Shown: positions 7,478 to 17,384 of the stretch, piece by piece
Position numbering within the stretch: the stretch's first letter is position 1
How the letters are laid out: every line of letters begins with the position of its first letter
From: Neisseria yangbaofengii
GTDB lineage: Bacteria > Pseudomonadota > Gammaproteobacteria > Burkholderiales > Neisseriaceae
Reading direction: 5' to 3'
DNA: 64,000 nucleotides
Assembly (NCBI RefSeq): GCF_014898075.1
Contig: NZ_CP062976.1
Coordinates: 1,550,001 to 1,614,000, forward strand
The notes under the pieces: model-generated
Told to the model about the DNA's origin: nothing
Seen by the model: only the letters and a program-made list of their open reading frames with translations
Databases searched by the model: none
Program-made: the position numbers and the translations under genes

Positions 7478-9358
7478 TTATTTCGTTTTAGGTTTTGCTT
7501 TGCGCACAGGCTCATTCGGCACCACCACGCCAAAGCGTTTCATGGTCGCTTTTAACAAGGCCTTGTCACCCTCTTTTTGCAAACCGTCATGCCAAATTTT
7601 TTTAGCTTGTTCTTGCTGTTCCAGTTGCCATAACACTTCGCCCAAGTGCGATGCTACCTCTGCATCAGGGTACTCGCGATAAGCGTATTCCAAATATGGC
7701 AAGGCTGCTTGCGCATCGCCTTTCAGGTAATAAGCCCAGCCCAAACTGTCGTTAATTGCAGCGGATTCCGGCTCCAAATGGTAGGCCGTCTGAATCAACT
7801 GAAACGCTTCATCAAAATATTGCTTGCCGTTGGGCATAATCAATAAAGTGTAGCCCAAGGCATTCATACCGCTGGCGCTGTTGGGGTTTAAATCGTTATA
7901 GCGGCGCAAATCGGCAATGGCTTTTTCATGCCGGCCTAATTTTTCATATACCATTGCACGCTGATACAGGATATCCGGCAAACGCTCGGCAGCTTCAGGC
8001 TGCTTAGCGGCTTTGGCCGCCATTTGATTCAATTCTGCCAGCGCGGTTTGCGGTTTATCGCTTTGCGCCAAGGCAAACAAATAAACGCGCTGCAGTTCCG
8101 CAGCACCAAAGAATCTGCCCTGTTGCTCAGGCAGCTTTTCTGCGCGGCGGGCTTCGGTTAAGGCCGCCGCCATATCGCCTTCTTCTGCCGCAATCGAAGC
8201 TTTTAACACCGCTTTGTCAAACGCATATTCCGGCGCGCTGATTTTATTTACCCATTTTTTGGCATCGGTGTAATTTTTCATATCGGCATAACGCATGGCA
8301 CCGATAATTGCCGCACGGCCTTGTTGCTCGCGCGTGCCGGTATTGTAGGCTTTTTCCAAATAATTCCCGGTAACGGAAATGTCTTCTTTACGGCTGGCCG
8401 ACAATAAGGCCGCCTGAACATACAAATCCGCATTCGGATTGGCCGCCAATAATTGTTGCAACCGCACATAGGCTTTGTCCGGCTGCTGCGACGCAATCAG
8501 GCTGCTGATTTCCAATTCCTGCCACACCGGCGACAAATCGGCAGTATTAGTTTCTTCAAAAAAACGGTTGAGCATTTGCGGTTGGCGTTGCGCCACCAAG
8601 CGCATGGTTAATAAAGTCGGCGGTAAAATTTCCGCATCCAAATTGGCCAAACGCTGCATGGCTTCTACCGCATGGCGTTCATCACCTTCTTGTGCGCTGA
8701 AAATCACATCGGCAATTGCCGCTTCCGGCATACCGGGGTATTTTTTTGCCGCCTTATGCACTTCTCTGCCCGCTTTTTCCGCCAAGCCTTGCTGTCGCAC
8801 CGCCGCTTGCGCCAAGAGCAGGAAAATGCGCTGCGTTTGCTCTTCGGTGGCATTGCGCAACACGTCATCCAAGCCACTTAATTTTTGGTCGGCATTACCC
8901 ATCAGCAAATCGCGCACCCAAGCCATACGCTTTTGCGCCGCACTCGGCACCGGCTCGATTTCACGCCATTTCTGATAAATCATCTCGGCTTGTTCAAACG
9001 CATTGAGCGACACCGCCATTTCCAGCGCGCGCTCGGCAACTTCCGGCGATTTGGTACGATTGAGCGACACCATATACGTCGCTAATGCCATGCCGGCATC
9101 GCCTTTTTGCAACGCCATTTCACCGCCCAATAAGGTAAACACGGTATTGGTGCGCTCAATTACGCCCATGCGGCGCTGTCGTTCCCACTCACGCTCTTCG
9201 GGTGTGTAGCGGCTTTTTTTCCGAATCAGCTCTTTTACTTCTTTGGCCGCTTTGGGCTGGACTTTGATTTCGTTGGCTGCATAACTTTCGATCGCAAACA
9301 ACATCATCACCGCCGCAGCCACGGCACGGACACGGGAAGGGACAAAAAACATAATCAT
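7478..9358 (-). CDS. Exported tetratricopeptide-repeat protein
   Basis: 626 residues beginning MIMFFVPSRVRAVAAAVMML, a likely signal peptide ending near SYAAN (~residue 29). The rest is nearly all helical, with TPR-type repeats. The best are at residues ~470-560, with YEKLGRHEKAIADLRRYNDL and DSLGWAYYLKGDAQAALPYL. TPR proteins act as scaffolds; the family here is conserved upstream of lolB in Neisseria and relatives, but I cannot name its partner. The C-terminus is basic (KAKPKTK). It ends at a DUS hairpin. Confidence 0.85.
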   Translation of the reverse strand: MIMFFVPSRVRAVAAAVMMLFAIESYAANEIKVQPKAAKEVKELIRKKSRYTPEEREWERQRRMGVIERTNTVFTLLGGEMALQKGDAGMALATYMVSLNRTKSPEVAERALEMAVSLNAFEQAEMIYQKWREIEPVPSAAQKRMAWVRDLLMGNADQKLSGLDDVLRNATEEQTQRIFLLLAQAAVRQQGLAEKAGREVHKAAKKYPGMPEAAIADVIFSAQEGDERHAVEAMQRLANLDAEILPPTLLTMRLVAQRQPQMLNRFFEETNTADLSPVWQELEISSLIASQQPDKAYVRLQQLLAANPNADLYVQAALLSASRKEDISVTGNYLEKAYNTGTREQQGRAAIIGAMRYADMKNYTDAKKWVNKISAPEYAFDKAVLKASIAAEEGDMAAALTEARRAEKLPEQQGRFFGAAELQRVYLFALAQSDKPQTALAELNQMAAKAAKQPEAAERLPDILYQRAMVYEKLGRHEKAIADLRRYNDLNPNSASGMNALGYTLLIMPNGKQYFDEAFQLIQTAYHLEPESAAINDSLGWAYYLKGDAQAALPYLEYAYREYPDAEVASHLGEVLWQLEQQEQAKKIWHDGLQKEGDKALLKATMKRFGVVVPNEPVRKAKPKTK

Positions 9359-9493
9359 TCCTTTACATTGCCGACTGTGTTCAGACGGCCTTCAGTTTAG
9401 GCATAACTTTATCACAAGCCGTCTGATTTGTAGATTTAAGCAACCGTAAACCTAATGCAATATAATCGTGTAAACACTTTACGGATACCGCCC

Positions 9494-10123
9494 ATGACCC
9501 GACCGCTTTCCGATTTCCTACTGCGCGCGCACGAATTTGACAGCCGTACACAAAACCTGCACAACCGTTTTCTCAATCCTGCCGAATATAAAGTGGCGGC
9601 GGTTTTGTTAGCCGTGATCAAAAAAGACCATCAATGGCAGATATTGTTTACCCGCCGCTCCGGCTCACTGCGCCGCCACACCGGCCAAATCTCCCTAGCC
9701 GGCGGCCGCTATGAACCGCAAGACATCGATTTAACCCAAACGGCCTTGCGCGAAACACACGAAGAAGTCGGCATTCTGCCGCAGGCTTGGCAAACCTTCC
9801 CCGCTCTACCGCCGCACTACACGCTATCGGGTTATGAAGTACATCCCATTCCGGCGCTGTGTACCGATAACCCGCGCATTCAAACCAATCCGGACGAAGT
9901 GGCGGAAGTGTTTTATGTGCCGTTTGATTTTGCGATGAATCTTCGGCATTACGAAATGCGTGCATTGCAACACCAAGGAAAAACCATCGCCATGCCTACG
10001 CTGCCTTTTCAACATTACGATATTTGGGGCTTAACCGCCGTAATTCTTTACGGCTTGGCCGAACGCTATCGACAATATTGCGATGCCGTCCCGAAGCATA
10101 CTTTCAGACGGCCTGAGACCTAA
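9494..10123 (+). CDS. Nudix hydrolase, CoA pyrophosphatase type
   Basis: I prefer ATG 9494 (MTRPLSDFLLRAHEF), giving 209 residues; an in-frame ATG at 9455 would add 13 residues. The motif ISLAGGRYEPQDID followed by TALRETHEEVGIL is a Nudix box of the NudL/YeaB variety, in which the first acidic residue is shifted relative to the MutT form. The preceding LFTRRSGSLRRHTGQ matches the NudL-specific UPF0035 signature. NudL-type enzymes hydrolyse CoA and its derivatives to 3',5'-ADP and 4'-phosphopantetheine. A DUS lies in its last codons (10104-10115). It is divergent from the TPR gene. Confidence 0.88.
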   Translation: MTRPLSDFLLRAHEFDSRTQNLHNRFLNPAEYKVAAVLLAVIKKDHQWQILFTRRSGSLRRHTGQISLAGGRYEPQDIDLTQTALRETHEEVGILPQAWQTFPALPPHYTLSGYEVHPIPALCTDNPRIQTNPDEVAEVFYVPFDFAMNLRHYEMRALQHQGKTIAMPTLPFQHYDIWGLTAVILYGLAERYRQYCDAVPKHTFRRPET

Positions 10124-10126
10124 TCA

Positions 10127-10948
10127 TCAAAACAACGAATCAAACAAAGAATCCGAACGTTTGGCCGGTTTGATATTTTGTCCGGCCAAATTATCGGCAT
10201 AGACCCAGCCTTCGACAATATTATTCTGCGCCCATAATCGACAGCCTTGGCCGCGCTCATAATGCTCCGGATAGCACACATCGCCTTGAAATTCGGCATA
10301 CACCCAGTTTTTTGCCGTGCGGGTGTGCGGCTTAATTTGAATATTTTGATTAGCCGGCAAAACAGAAATCACGCCGCATTCGGTTGACGGGCAAGCGCGA
10401 ATATTAATGTCTTCCTTGCCAATTTTGCCGGACACATAGCCCGTGACTTGCTGCGCTTCGCTTAATTCGACCGTTTCTCCCGCACTGCGAAAACCCAACC
10501 AAGCAAGCCAAATGATGACCAAGGCCAGGCCTCCGCCAATCAAATGATAATGAGGAATCCGCCAATGATGCGAGGCCGTCTGAACGCTCGTTTTTTTAGA
10601 CGGCTTGTCAGCCGGTTTATTTTGCCAAACTTCACCTGTGCGCAGATCTTGTGCCGAAATCAGATTTTTTCCGGCGCATTGGCGGATAACCTGCGCCGCT
10701 TCTTCGACCGGGCAGGCGAAAAATTCTCGGCCGCCGTTGACCCGCTTATCACTTAATTGCGCATGCACTTTGCGCTCGACTTGCGGATAGTGATAGCAGC
10801 ATACCTGATAAGCCACCTCAAACGGATAAGCCACACCCGTGCCATATAGCTCGCGCGCCCGCTCTTGCGGCAGGTTTTTGGTAAAGCCGATTTTAATCAA
10901 ACCGGGCATGCCTTGATTGGTCAATACATATACCCAACCTTGTTTCAA
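10127..10948 (-). CDS. Membrane protein with GIY-YIG-like (T5orf172/MUG113) and SH3b domains
   Basis: 273 residues with an uncommon domain order. Residues ~3-95 look like a T5orf172/MUG113-type GIY-YIG domain: GWVYVLTN, GLIKIGFT, Arg30 in ERARELYGTG, and Glu75 in REFF occupy the positions of the GIY-YIG catalytic core. A basic linker follows, then one transmembrane segment (~136-153, LIGGGLALVIIWLAWLGF). Residues ~168-255 form a bacterial SH3-like domain (INIRACPSTECGVISVLPAN and GWVYADN) with four cysteines. The predicted topology puts the nuclease-like part in the cytoplasm and the SH3 part in the periplasm. The tail ends in FDSLF. No known function; the catalytic activity is untested and the gene stands between a Nudix gene and gyrA, pointing to neither. 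Confidence 0.75.
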   Translation of the reverse strand: MKQGWVYVLTNQGMPGLIKIGFTKNLPQERARELYGTGVAYPFEVAYQVCCYHYPQVERKVHAQLSDKRVNGGREFFACPVEEAAQVIRQCAGKNLISAQDLRTGEVWQNKPADKPSKKTSVQTASHHWRIPHYHLIGGGLALVIIWLAWLGFRSAGETVELSEAQQVTGYVSGKIGKEDINIRACPSTECGVISVLPANQNIQIKPHTRTAKNWVYAEFQGDVCYPEHYERGQGCRLWAQNNIVEGWVYADNLAGQNIKPAKRSDSLFDSLF

Positions 10949-10983
10949 AACTGTGTCCTTCTATTTCAACTACTTTCACTAAA

Positions 10984-11021
10984 AGGCCGTCTGAAAAGAT
11001 ACAAACCTTTTCAGACGGCCT
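10984..11021 (-). terminator. DUS inverted-pair terminator of gyrA
   Basis: Arms AGGCCGTCTGAAAAG and CTTTTCAGACGGCCT, a 15-bp stem with an 8-nt loop, lying beyond the gyrA stop on the minus strand. Confidence 0.8.
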
Positions 11022-11048
11022 CGAAAAAACATTATTTTATGTCTTCCA

Positions 11049-13835
11049 TCATGCTTCGCTTGAACCGTTTTCGCTTTCAATTGGCGTACCAACGTTATCC
11101 AACGCTTCACCTTCTTCAGCCGCTTCAACTTCCGGCTCTTCCGCCACACGCTCCAAGCTGACCAAGGTTTCGCCTTCGTCCAAATTAATCAGGCGCACAC
11201 CGGCAGCTGCACGGCCGGTTTCACGGATTTGCTCGACTTTGGTGCGAATCAACACGCCGCCGCTGGTAATCAGCATCAAGTCGTCACATTCTTCCACCAA
11301 AGTGGCGGCAACCAAATCGCCGTTGCGCTCGCCGGTGTTGATGGCAATGTTGCCTTGTCCGCCTTTGTTTTTGCGGCTGTAGTCGGCAATCGGCGTGCGC
11401 TTGCCGTAGCCGTTGGCAGTAGCCGTCAACACTTGCAGGGCACTTTGTCCGCATTCAGGCGAGAAGGTAATCAGGCTGACGATTTTACCGTCGGCCGGCA
11501 AACGCATACCGCGCAAACCGCCGCTGCCGCGACCGGAAGGACGCACACCGTGTTTACCGCTTGGCAAGGCGTTTTCATTGTCGCCTTCTGCTGTTTCGTC
11601 ATCAAGGCCGTCTGAAACGTCGTTTTCATTGTCGATATCGGCATCTTCGCTTTCATCGCCGCCGCTGCGCTCCCAATATTCGTTAAAGCGGATGGCTTTG
11701 CCCAAATTAGAGAACAGCATAATGTCATCCGTACCGCTGGTTTGAGCCGCACCGACCAAGTAATCGCCTTCTTTCAAAGCAATTGCTTTAATGCCTTGAC
11801 TGCGCACGTTTTTAAACGCCGACAACTGTACTTTTTTTACCATGCCTTGCGCAGTAGCGAAGAATACATATTGGTCTTCCGGAAATTCCCGCACCGCCAA
11901 AATCGCGCTGACTTTTTCACCTTCCTCCAACTGAATCACGTTGTTAATCGGACGCCCCCGACTATTGCGGCCGCCCTCGGGAAGTTTATAGACTTTAATC
12001 CAGTGGCATTTGCCCAAATTGGTGAAACACATTAAATAATCGTGGGTATTGGCCACAAACAGCGTTTCGATAAAGTCTTCGTCTTTGGTTGCCGCCGCCT
12101 GCTTGCCCCGTCCACCCCGGCGCTGCGCCTGATAGTCGGTTGTCGGCTGGGTTTTAATGTAACCGCTGTGGGTCAGCGTTACCACCATTTCACGCTGCGG
12201 AATCAGGTCTTCATCGGCAATGTCGCCGCCGAACGGATTGATTTCGCTGCGGCGGCCGTCGCCGAAACCGTTGCGGATTTCTTCCAATTCTTCACGGATA
12301 ATTTGGGTAATGCGTTCAGGCTTGGCCAAAATATCCAAGAAATCAATGATTTTCGCCATGATGTTTTTATAATCACCGACAATTTCTTCCTGATCCAAGC
12401 CGGTCAGGTTGCGCAGGCTCATACGCAGAATGGCATCTGCCTGAATTTCGCTCAGATAATACCCTTGGCCTTGCAAGCCCAAGTTTTCCGGCAAACCCTC
12501 CGGGCGCGCCATGCGCAAATCCAAATCGGTACGGTTGAGCATGTCTTCTACCAAACCGCTGCGCCATGCACGCGCCAACAATTTTTCTTTAGCTTCCGGT
12601 GCATCAGCCGATTCTTTAATCAACTGAATCATCTCGTCAATATTCGACAAAGCCACTGCTTTACCTTCGGCGATATGGCCTTCGTGACGCGCTTTTTTCA
12701 GGCGGAACAACGTACGGCGGGTCACCACTTCGCGGCGGTGACGGATAAACTCGCTCAAAATTTGCTTCAGGTTCAGCAAACGCGGCTGTCCATCAACCAA
12801 AGCCACCATATTGATACCGAAACTGTCTTGCAGCTGAGTCAGCTTATACAGTTGATTTAAAACGACTTCTGAATTTTCATTACGTTTTAACTCAATCACC
12901 ACACGCATACCGGATTTATCCGATTCGTCGCGCAGGTCGGAAATGCCTTCCAAAGTTTTTTCACGCACCAAATCACCGATTTTCTCGACCAATTTGGCTT
13001 TGTTGACTTGATACGGAATCTCGTCAATCACAATCGCTTCGCGCTCGCCGTTTTTACCGACCGGCTCGATGTGTGTTTTACCGCGCATTACCACGCGGCC
13101 GCGACCGGTTTTATAGCCTTCACGCACACCGTTCATGCCGTAAATAGTGGCTCCGGTAGGAAAGTCGGGAGCCTTGATGATGTCGATTAAGGTATCGATG
13201 TCGGTGTCGGGTTCATCCAACAATTGCAGACAGGCGTTAATCGTATCGGTCAGGTTGTGCGGCGGAATATTGGTCGCCATACCCACGGCAATACCCGAAG
13301 AACCGTTTACCAACAAAGCCGGGAAACGGGTCGGCAACACCAACGGCTCATGTTCGCTGCCATCGTAGTTCGGGCCGAAATTCACGGTTTCTTCTTCAAT
13401 ATCGGCCAGCATTTCGTGGGCGATTTTCGCCATGCGGATTTCGGTATAACGCATGGCTGCCGCACCGTCGCCGTCCACCGAACCGAAGTTGCCCTGACCG
13501 TCAACCAGCATATAGCGCATGGAAAAATCCTGCGCCATGCGCACGATGGTATCGTAAACGGCGGAATCGCCGTGCGGGTGGTATTTACCGATCACGTCGC
13601 CGACGATACGGGCGGATTTCTTGTAAGAAGCATTCCAGTTGTTTTTCAATTCGTGCATGGCATAAAGCACACGGCGGTGAACCGGCTTCAGGCCATCGCG
13701 CACATCTGGCAGCGCACGCCCCACGATCACGCTCATGGCGTAATCAAGGTAACTTTTGCGCATTTCGTCTTCAAGGCTTACCGGGATGGTTTCGAGTGCA
13801 AACTTATGGTCGTTGCGGACTGTTGCGTCTGTCAT
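11049..13835 (-). CDS. gyrA: DNA gyrase subunit A
   Basis: Using the start [12 protein letters not shown] at 13835 the protein has 928 residues (an in-frame ATG sits 4 codons upstream). It is the DNA-cutting and rejoining subunit of gyrase, which adds negative supercoils. The catalytic Tyr is Y130 in [11 protein letters not shown]. The quinolone-resistance region reads [14 protein letters not shown], with Ser91 and Asp95 in the gonococcal numbering, the wild-type susceptible residues. The C-terminal beta-pinwheel contains the GyrA box QRRGGRG (shortly after residue 565). An acidic insert of ~30 residues lies between the pinwheel blades near residue 745, rich in Asp and Glu, and part of it is encoded by an AG-DUS at 11605-11616. 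Confidence 0.97.
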   Translation of the reverse strand: MTDATVRNDHKFALETIPVSLEDEMRKSYLDYAMSVIVGRALPDVRDGLKPVHRRVLYAMHELKNNWNASYKKSARIVGDVIGKYHPHGDSAVYDTIVRMAQDFSMRYMLVDGQGNFGSVDGDGAAAMRYTEIRMAKIAHEMLADIEEETVNFGPNYDGSEHEPLVLPTRFPALLVNGSSGIAVGMATNIPPHNLTDTINACLQLLDEPDTDIDTLIDIIKAPDFPTGATIYGMNGVREGYKTGRGRVVMRGKTHIEPVGKNGEREAIVIDEIPYQVNKAKLVEKIGDLVREKTLEGISDLRDESDKSGMRVVIELKRNENSEVVLNQLYKLTQLQDSFGINMVALVDGQPRLLNLKQILSEFIRHRREVVTRRTLFRLKKARHEGHIAEGKAVALSNIDEMIQLIKESADAPEAKEKLLARAWRSGLVEDMLNRTDLDLRMARPEGLPENLGLQGQGYYLSEIQADAILRMSLRNLTGLDQEEIVGDYKNIMAKIIDFLDILAKPERITQIIREELEEIRNGFGDGRRSEINPFGGDIADEDLIPQREMVVTLTHSGYIKTQPTTDYQAQRRGGRGKQAAATKDEDFIETLFVANTHDYLMCFTNLGKCHWIKVYKLPEGGRNSRGRPINNVIQLEEGEKVSAILAVREFPEDQYVFFATAQGMVKKVQLSAFKNVRSQGIKAIALKEGDYLVGAAQTSGTDDIMLFSNLGKAIRFNEYWERSGGDESEDADIDNENDVSDGLDDETAEGDNENALPSGKHGVRPSGRGSGGLRGMRLPADGKIVSLITFSPECGQSALQVLTATANGYGKRTPIADYSRKNKGGQGNIAINTGERNGDLVAATLVEECDDLMLITSGGVLIRTKVEQIRETGRAAAGVRLINLDEGETLVSLERVAEEPEVEAAEEGEALDNVGTPIESENGSSEA
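11605..11616 (+). repeat. DNA uptake sequence inside gyrA
   Basis: AGGCCGTCTGAA on the plus strand. Read on the gyrA strand it encodes SDGL within the acidic insert of the C-terminal domain. Confidence 0.9.
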
Positions 13836-13847
13836 GATTCCTAGCAT

Positions 13848-14168
13848 TTCTTATAGCAATAATTACGGGCGATTTTACCACAAAACTGCATCATCACCCA
13901 ACCGCAAACAATCATTTTGACAGCAGGCCGTCTGAATCCAAAAGGCACTCGGACAGCCTATTCCATTCAGGATAAAGGCAAGAGCATGAATACAATAAAA
14001 GGTTACGCCCAAAAATAAAATTGTACAAATTGTCTAAAATTTTCTGAAGAATTGGAGAAATTTTTATTCTTAAATAAAAATTAGACAAAATTAGTTGATT
14101 TTCTAAGTTAATAAGTCTAATATTCTCCACATACTATTCACCACCACCCACTCATAAAAGAACACACC
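13848..14168. promoter_or_regulatory. gyrA-leuC divergent intergenic region with a long inverted repeat
   Basis: About 320 bp, AT-rich. It holds one AG-DUS near 13925. From 14021 it has the palindrome TTGTACAA, directly followed by TTGTCTAA (14030-14037), whose inverse TTAGACAA lies at 14081-14088, with further A/T pairing inside. This could be an operator or a leader hairpin for leuC; I know of no matching regulator. No coding region seen. Confidence 0.4.
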
Positions 14169-15575
14169 ATGAGCGCACAAACCCTCTATGACAAACTTTG
14201 GAACAGCCACGTCGTCCGCGAAGAGGAAGACGGCACCGTTCTGCTTTATATTGACCGCCATTTGGTACACGAAGTGACCAGCCCGCAAGCATTTGAAGGC
14301 TTGAAAATGGCCGGCCGCAAACTGTGGCGCATCGACAGTGTGGTTTCCACCGCCGACCACAACACCCCGACCGGTGATTGGGACAAAGGCATTCAAGACC
14401 CGATTTCCAAGCTGCAAGTCGATACTTTAGACAAAAATATCAAAGAATTCGGCGCATTGGCTTATTTCCCGTTTATGGACAAAGGCCAAGGTATTGTGCA
14501 CGTCATGGGACCCGAACAAGGCGCCACCCTGCCCGGCATGACGGTAGTGTGCGGCGACTCGCACACTTCTACCCACGGTGCATTCGGTGCATTGGCGCAT
14601 GGTATCGGTACATCCGAAGTCGAACACACCATGGCGACCCAGTGTATTACCGCCAAAAAATCTAAATCAATGCTGATTGAAGTATCAGGCCGTCTGAAAC
14701 CGGGCGTGACTGCCAAAGATGCGGCCCTATACATCATCGGCCGAATCGGCACCGCCGGCGGCACGGGCTATGCGATTGAATTTGACGGCGAAGCCATTCA
14801 TAGCCTGTCGATGGAAGGCCGCATGACTTTGTGCAACATGGCCATCGAAGCCGGTGCGCGCTCAGGCATGGTATCGGTTGACCAAACCACCATCGATTAC
14901 GTCAAAGACAAACCATTCGCGCCGAAAGGCGAAGCATGGGACAGAGCCGTTGAATACTGGCGCACATTGGTTTCCGATGAGGGCGCGGAATTCGATAAAG
15001 TATTCCGTTTCAAAGCCGAAGACATCGAGCCGCAAGTCACTTGGGGCACCTCACCGGAAATGGTGCTGGATATCAACGGCAAAGTACCGAATCCGGCCAA
15101 CGAAACCGACCCTGTGAAACGCGGCGGCATGGAGCGCGCTTTGGAATACATGGGCTTGGAAGCCGACACGCCGTTAAATGAAATTCCGGTTGACATTGTA
15201 TTTATCGGCTCTTGTACCAACAGCCGCATCGAAGACTTGCGCGAAGCCGCCGCTGTCGCCAAAGGCCGTAAAAAAGCCGGCAATGTTCAGCGCGTGCTGA
15301 TCGTACCGGGTTCAGGCTTGGTGAAAGCGCAAGCCGAAGAAGAAGGTTTAGACAAAATCTTTATCGATGCCGGCTTCGAATGGCGCGAACCGGGTTGCTC
15401 GATGTGCTTAGCAATGAATGCCGACCGTTTAGAGCCGCAACAACGCTGCGCTTCCACTTCCAACCGTAACTTTGAAGGCCGGCAAGGCAACGGCGGACGC
15501 ACGCATTTGGTCAGCCCTGCTATGGCTGCCGCGGCGGCGGTTAACGGCCGATTTGTAGATGTGCGCAGCCTTTAA
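14169..15575 (+). CDS. leuC: 3-isopropylmalate dehydratase, large subunit
   Basis: 468 residues. With LeuD it isomerises 2- to 3-isopropylmalate in leucine synthesis. The aconitase-family signatures are present: [20 protein letters not shown] and the Fe-S cysteines in [13 protein letters not shown] and GCSMCLAMN. The length is as expected. leuD lies 530 bp downstream, separated by two small lipoprotein genes, and leuB lies after a decayed stretch, so the leu genes are together but not contiguous. A DUS-like sequence is embedded near 14690. Confidence 0.97.
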   Translation: MSAQTLYDKLWNSHVVREEEDGTVLLYIDRHLVHEVTSPQAFEGLKMAGRKLWRIDSVVSTADHNTPTGDWDKGIQDPISKLQVDTLDKNIKEFGALAYFPFMDKGQGIVHVMGPEQGATLPGMTVVCGDSHTSTHGAFGALAHGIGTSEVEHTMATQCITAKKSKSMLIEVSGRLKPGVTAKDAALYIIGRIGTAGGTGYAIEFDGEAIHSLSMEGRMTLCNMAIEAGARSGMVSVDQTTIDYVKDKPFAPKGEAWDRAVEYWRTLVSDEGAEFDKVFRFKAEDIEPQVTWGTSPEMVLDINGKVPNPANETDPVKRGGMERALEYMGLEADTPLNEIPVDIVFIGSCTNSRIEDLREAAAVAKGRKKAGNVQRVLIVPGSGLVKAQAEEEGLDKIFIDAGFEWREPGCSMCLAMNADRLEPQQRCASTSNRNFEGRQGNGGRTHLVSPAMAAAAAVNGRFVDVRSL

Positions 15576-15718
15576 AATACCATTGCAATAGCGCATTAAT
15601 ATTTTTAAGAATATTTAAATTCATATGGTCACGTTGGCTATTGCTATTTAGAAAGATGGTGGATATTATAGAAATACAGCAAAGCAGGCTGTACTTTTCA
15701 AACCATAAGGAGCTTCAA

Positions 15719-15856
15719 ATGAAAAAATTTGCCCTGATCGCTTTGACCGCTATGACACTTTTGTCTGCTTGTAACACCATATCAGGTGCAGGCAAAGACG
15801 TAAAAGCAGCCGGTAATGCAGTCAGCAATACTGCTGAATCTGTAAAAAGCTACTAA
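15719..15856 (+). CDS. Entericidin-like small lipoprotein, copy 1
   Basis: 45 residues starting MKKFALIALTAMTLLSAC. The lipobox LLSAC places the lipid-carrying Cys at 18. The mature part, NTISGAGKDVKAAGNAVSNT and a short tail, matches the entericidin EcnA/EcnB family of tiny lipoproteins. I chose this ATG because it begins the signal peptide and has AAGGAG upstream; the open frame extends further up with no sense. A near-identical second copy follows 34 bp later. Entericidins in enterobacteria are an osmotically regulated toxin/antidote pair; that role here is inference. Confidence 0.85.
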   Translation: MKKFALIALTAMTLLSACNTISGAGKDVKAAGNAVSNTAESVKSY

Positions 15857-15890
15857 CCACCAGCCCAACTTCCACAATAGGAAATTCAAC

Positions 15891-16031
15891 ATGAAAAAAT
15901 TTGCATTAATCGCTTTGACTGCCATGACTCTGCTGTCTGCCTGCAACACCATTTCAGGTGCGGGCAAAGATGTGAAAGCTGCCGGTAACGCAGTCAGCAA
16001 TACTGCAGAAGAAGTTAAACACAAAATGTAA
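15891..16031 (+). CDS. Entericidin-like small lipoprotein, copy 2
   Basis: 46 residues, with the same signal peptide and lipobox (Cys18) as the gene just upstream. The mature part differs only at the end (NTAEEVKHKM instead of NTAESVKSY). It is preceded by AATAGGAAATTC. The DNA of the two copies differs at many third codon positions, so the duplication is not recent. A terminator follows at 16050. Confidence 0.85.
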   Translation: MKKFALIALTAMTLLSACNTISGAGKDVKAAGNAVSNTAEEVKHKM

Positions 16032-16049
16032 TTCTTCTCTTTAAGCATG

Positions 16050-16075
16050 AATGCCCCGTGAAGCGGGGCATTTTA
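16050..16075 (+). terminator. Terminator after the entericidin-like pair
   Basis: Stem AATGCCCCG / CGGGGCATT with a TGAAG loop and a following TTTAT, 18 bases beyond the second lipoprotein stop. It implies that leuD has its own promoter. Confidence 0.85.
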
Positions 16076-16105
16076 TAATCTTGAATAAACGGAAAAGTAC
16101 AGACC

Positions 16106-16744
16106 ATGAAAGCATTTGCCAAAATTACCGCCCTTGTCGCCCCGCTTGACCGCAGCAACGTCGATACCGATGCCATTATTCCGAAACAATTCTTAAAATC
16201 CATCAAACGCAGCGGCTTCGGTCCCAACGCCTTTGACGAATGGCGCTACCTCGACCACGGCGAACCGGGCATGGACAACAGTAAGCGTCCGCTTAATCCC
16301 GATTTCTCACTCAACCAGCCACGCTACCAAGGCGCACAAGTTTTACTGACCCGCAAAAACTTCGGTTGCGGTTCATCACGCGAACACGCGCCGTGGGCAT
16401 TGGACGACTACGGTTTCCGCGCCGTAATCGCCCCCTCGTTTGCCGACATTTTCTTCAACAACTGCTACAAAAACGGCTTATTGCCGATTGTCTTGACTGA
16501 GAAGCAAGTCGACCAATTGTTTAAAGAAGTCGAAGCCCAAGAAGGCTATTCGCTCGATATCGATTTGGAAACGCAAACCGTTACCACGCCAAGTGGCTAT
16601 GTATTTACTTTCGACATCACCGAACACCGCAAACACTGCCTGCTCAACGGTTTAGACGAAATCGGCTTAACGCTTCAGCACGCTGATGAAATCAAAGCCT
16701 TTGAAGAAAAACACAAAGCCGCGCAACCTTGGTTATATAACTAA
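16106..16744 (+). CDS. leuD: 3-isopropylmalate dehydratase, small subunit
   Basis: 212 residues, the partner of LeuC. It provides the swivel domain that closes over the Fe-S cluster. Motifs seen are [15 protein letters not shown] near the start and [19 protein letters not shown] around residue 85-100, with the substrate-binding Ser and Arg. The size is normal for the bacterial small subunit. Confidence 0.97.
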   Translation: MKAFAKITALVAPLDRSNVDTDAIIPKQFLKSIKRSGFGPNAFDEWRYLDHGEPGMDNSKRPLNPDFSLNQPRYQGAQVLLTRKNFGCGSSREHAPWALDDYGFRAVIAPSFADIFFNNCYKNGLLPIVLTEKQVDQLFKEVEAQEGYSLDIDLETQTVTTPSGYVFTFDITEHRKHCLLNGLDEIGLTLQHADEIKAFEEKHKAAQPWLYN

Positions 16745-17079
16745 ACATAAACAAGCAGGGTAAACATACACAAAATGTGTTTACCCGACCTGCTGATTAG
16801 TTTGAAACACTATGCCGTCTGAAATTCATCTCTCTTCCTTATTCCAATCCATATAGGCCGTCCGAAACGGATTTGCCTATGCAGAAAAGTATTCTCCATA
16901 TCAGTAAAATGGATTGGCTTCAGAAGAGCAAATAATCCGAATGAAGCTTAGCGCTGTCGAAGGCATTCATGCGCTTGGGTTTGACATTCCCAACCGCCGT
17001 ATGACCCGCCTAACATGACGGCAGCACCGAGCCGATTTTTCAGGCGCTTATACCTCTGAATTTTGACGGCTGCCTGGAA

Positions 17080-17380
17080 AGCAGTGAATTAAGCGCCGGC
17101 CCGTTGACCGGCAGCACTCAAAACCAAAAAGAACGCACCCTGCTGAGGCAAGCCTTGCCGATTAACCTGTTCTTTTTTGTGTTTGAATCCGTCAGCGGTT
17201 AACTGGCCGGTTCGATGAGTTCATTGGCCGACAGCTTGGTGTACGGCATGAGCTTGTGCATCACTTCCGCGTATAAAAAACTAACCGCATGCGATGCCGG
17301 CTATTTGCAGCTTATCTTGGTGATTTTGGAATTCAATGAAATGGTACGCTGCTTTTTCTGCTGGGAAAGCATGCCTGATG
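17080..17380 (+). pseudogene. Remnant of a CDF-family cation efflux transporter
   Basis: Read in one frame from ~17115, the translation gives ERTLLRQALPINLFFFVFES, then VSG, a TAA stop, LAGSMSSLADSLVYGMSL, and after a few residues GYLQLILVILEFNEMVRCFF. This follows the first three transmembrane segments of cation diffusion facilitators, where LLAGSMGLLADSLD is typical, but the metal-binding Asp positions are partly lost. There is an in-frame stop, and the rest of the gene is gone. I infer a dead metal-efflux gene. The upstream boundary is uncertain; sequence back to ~16940 shows no clear gene. Confidence 0.6.
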
Positions 17381-17384
17381 TCAG

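Noticed and set aside
12042-12860. Long plus-strand open frame of 272 codons
   Set aside because: It is antisense to gyrA, which is conserved; the product looks like no protein family.
13224-13844. Plus-strand open frame of 206 codons
   Set aside because: Antisense shadow of the gyrA 5' part.
16749-17080. Search for an intact gene between leuD and the CDF remnant
   Set aside because: Stops in all frames; only DUS-like and short fragments are visible.
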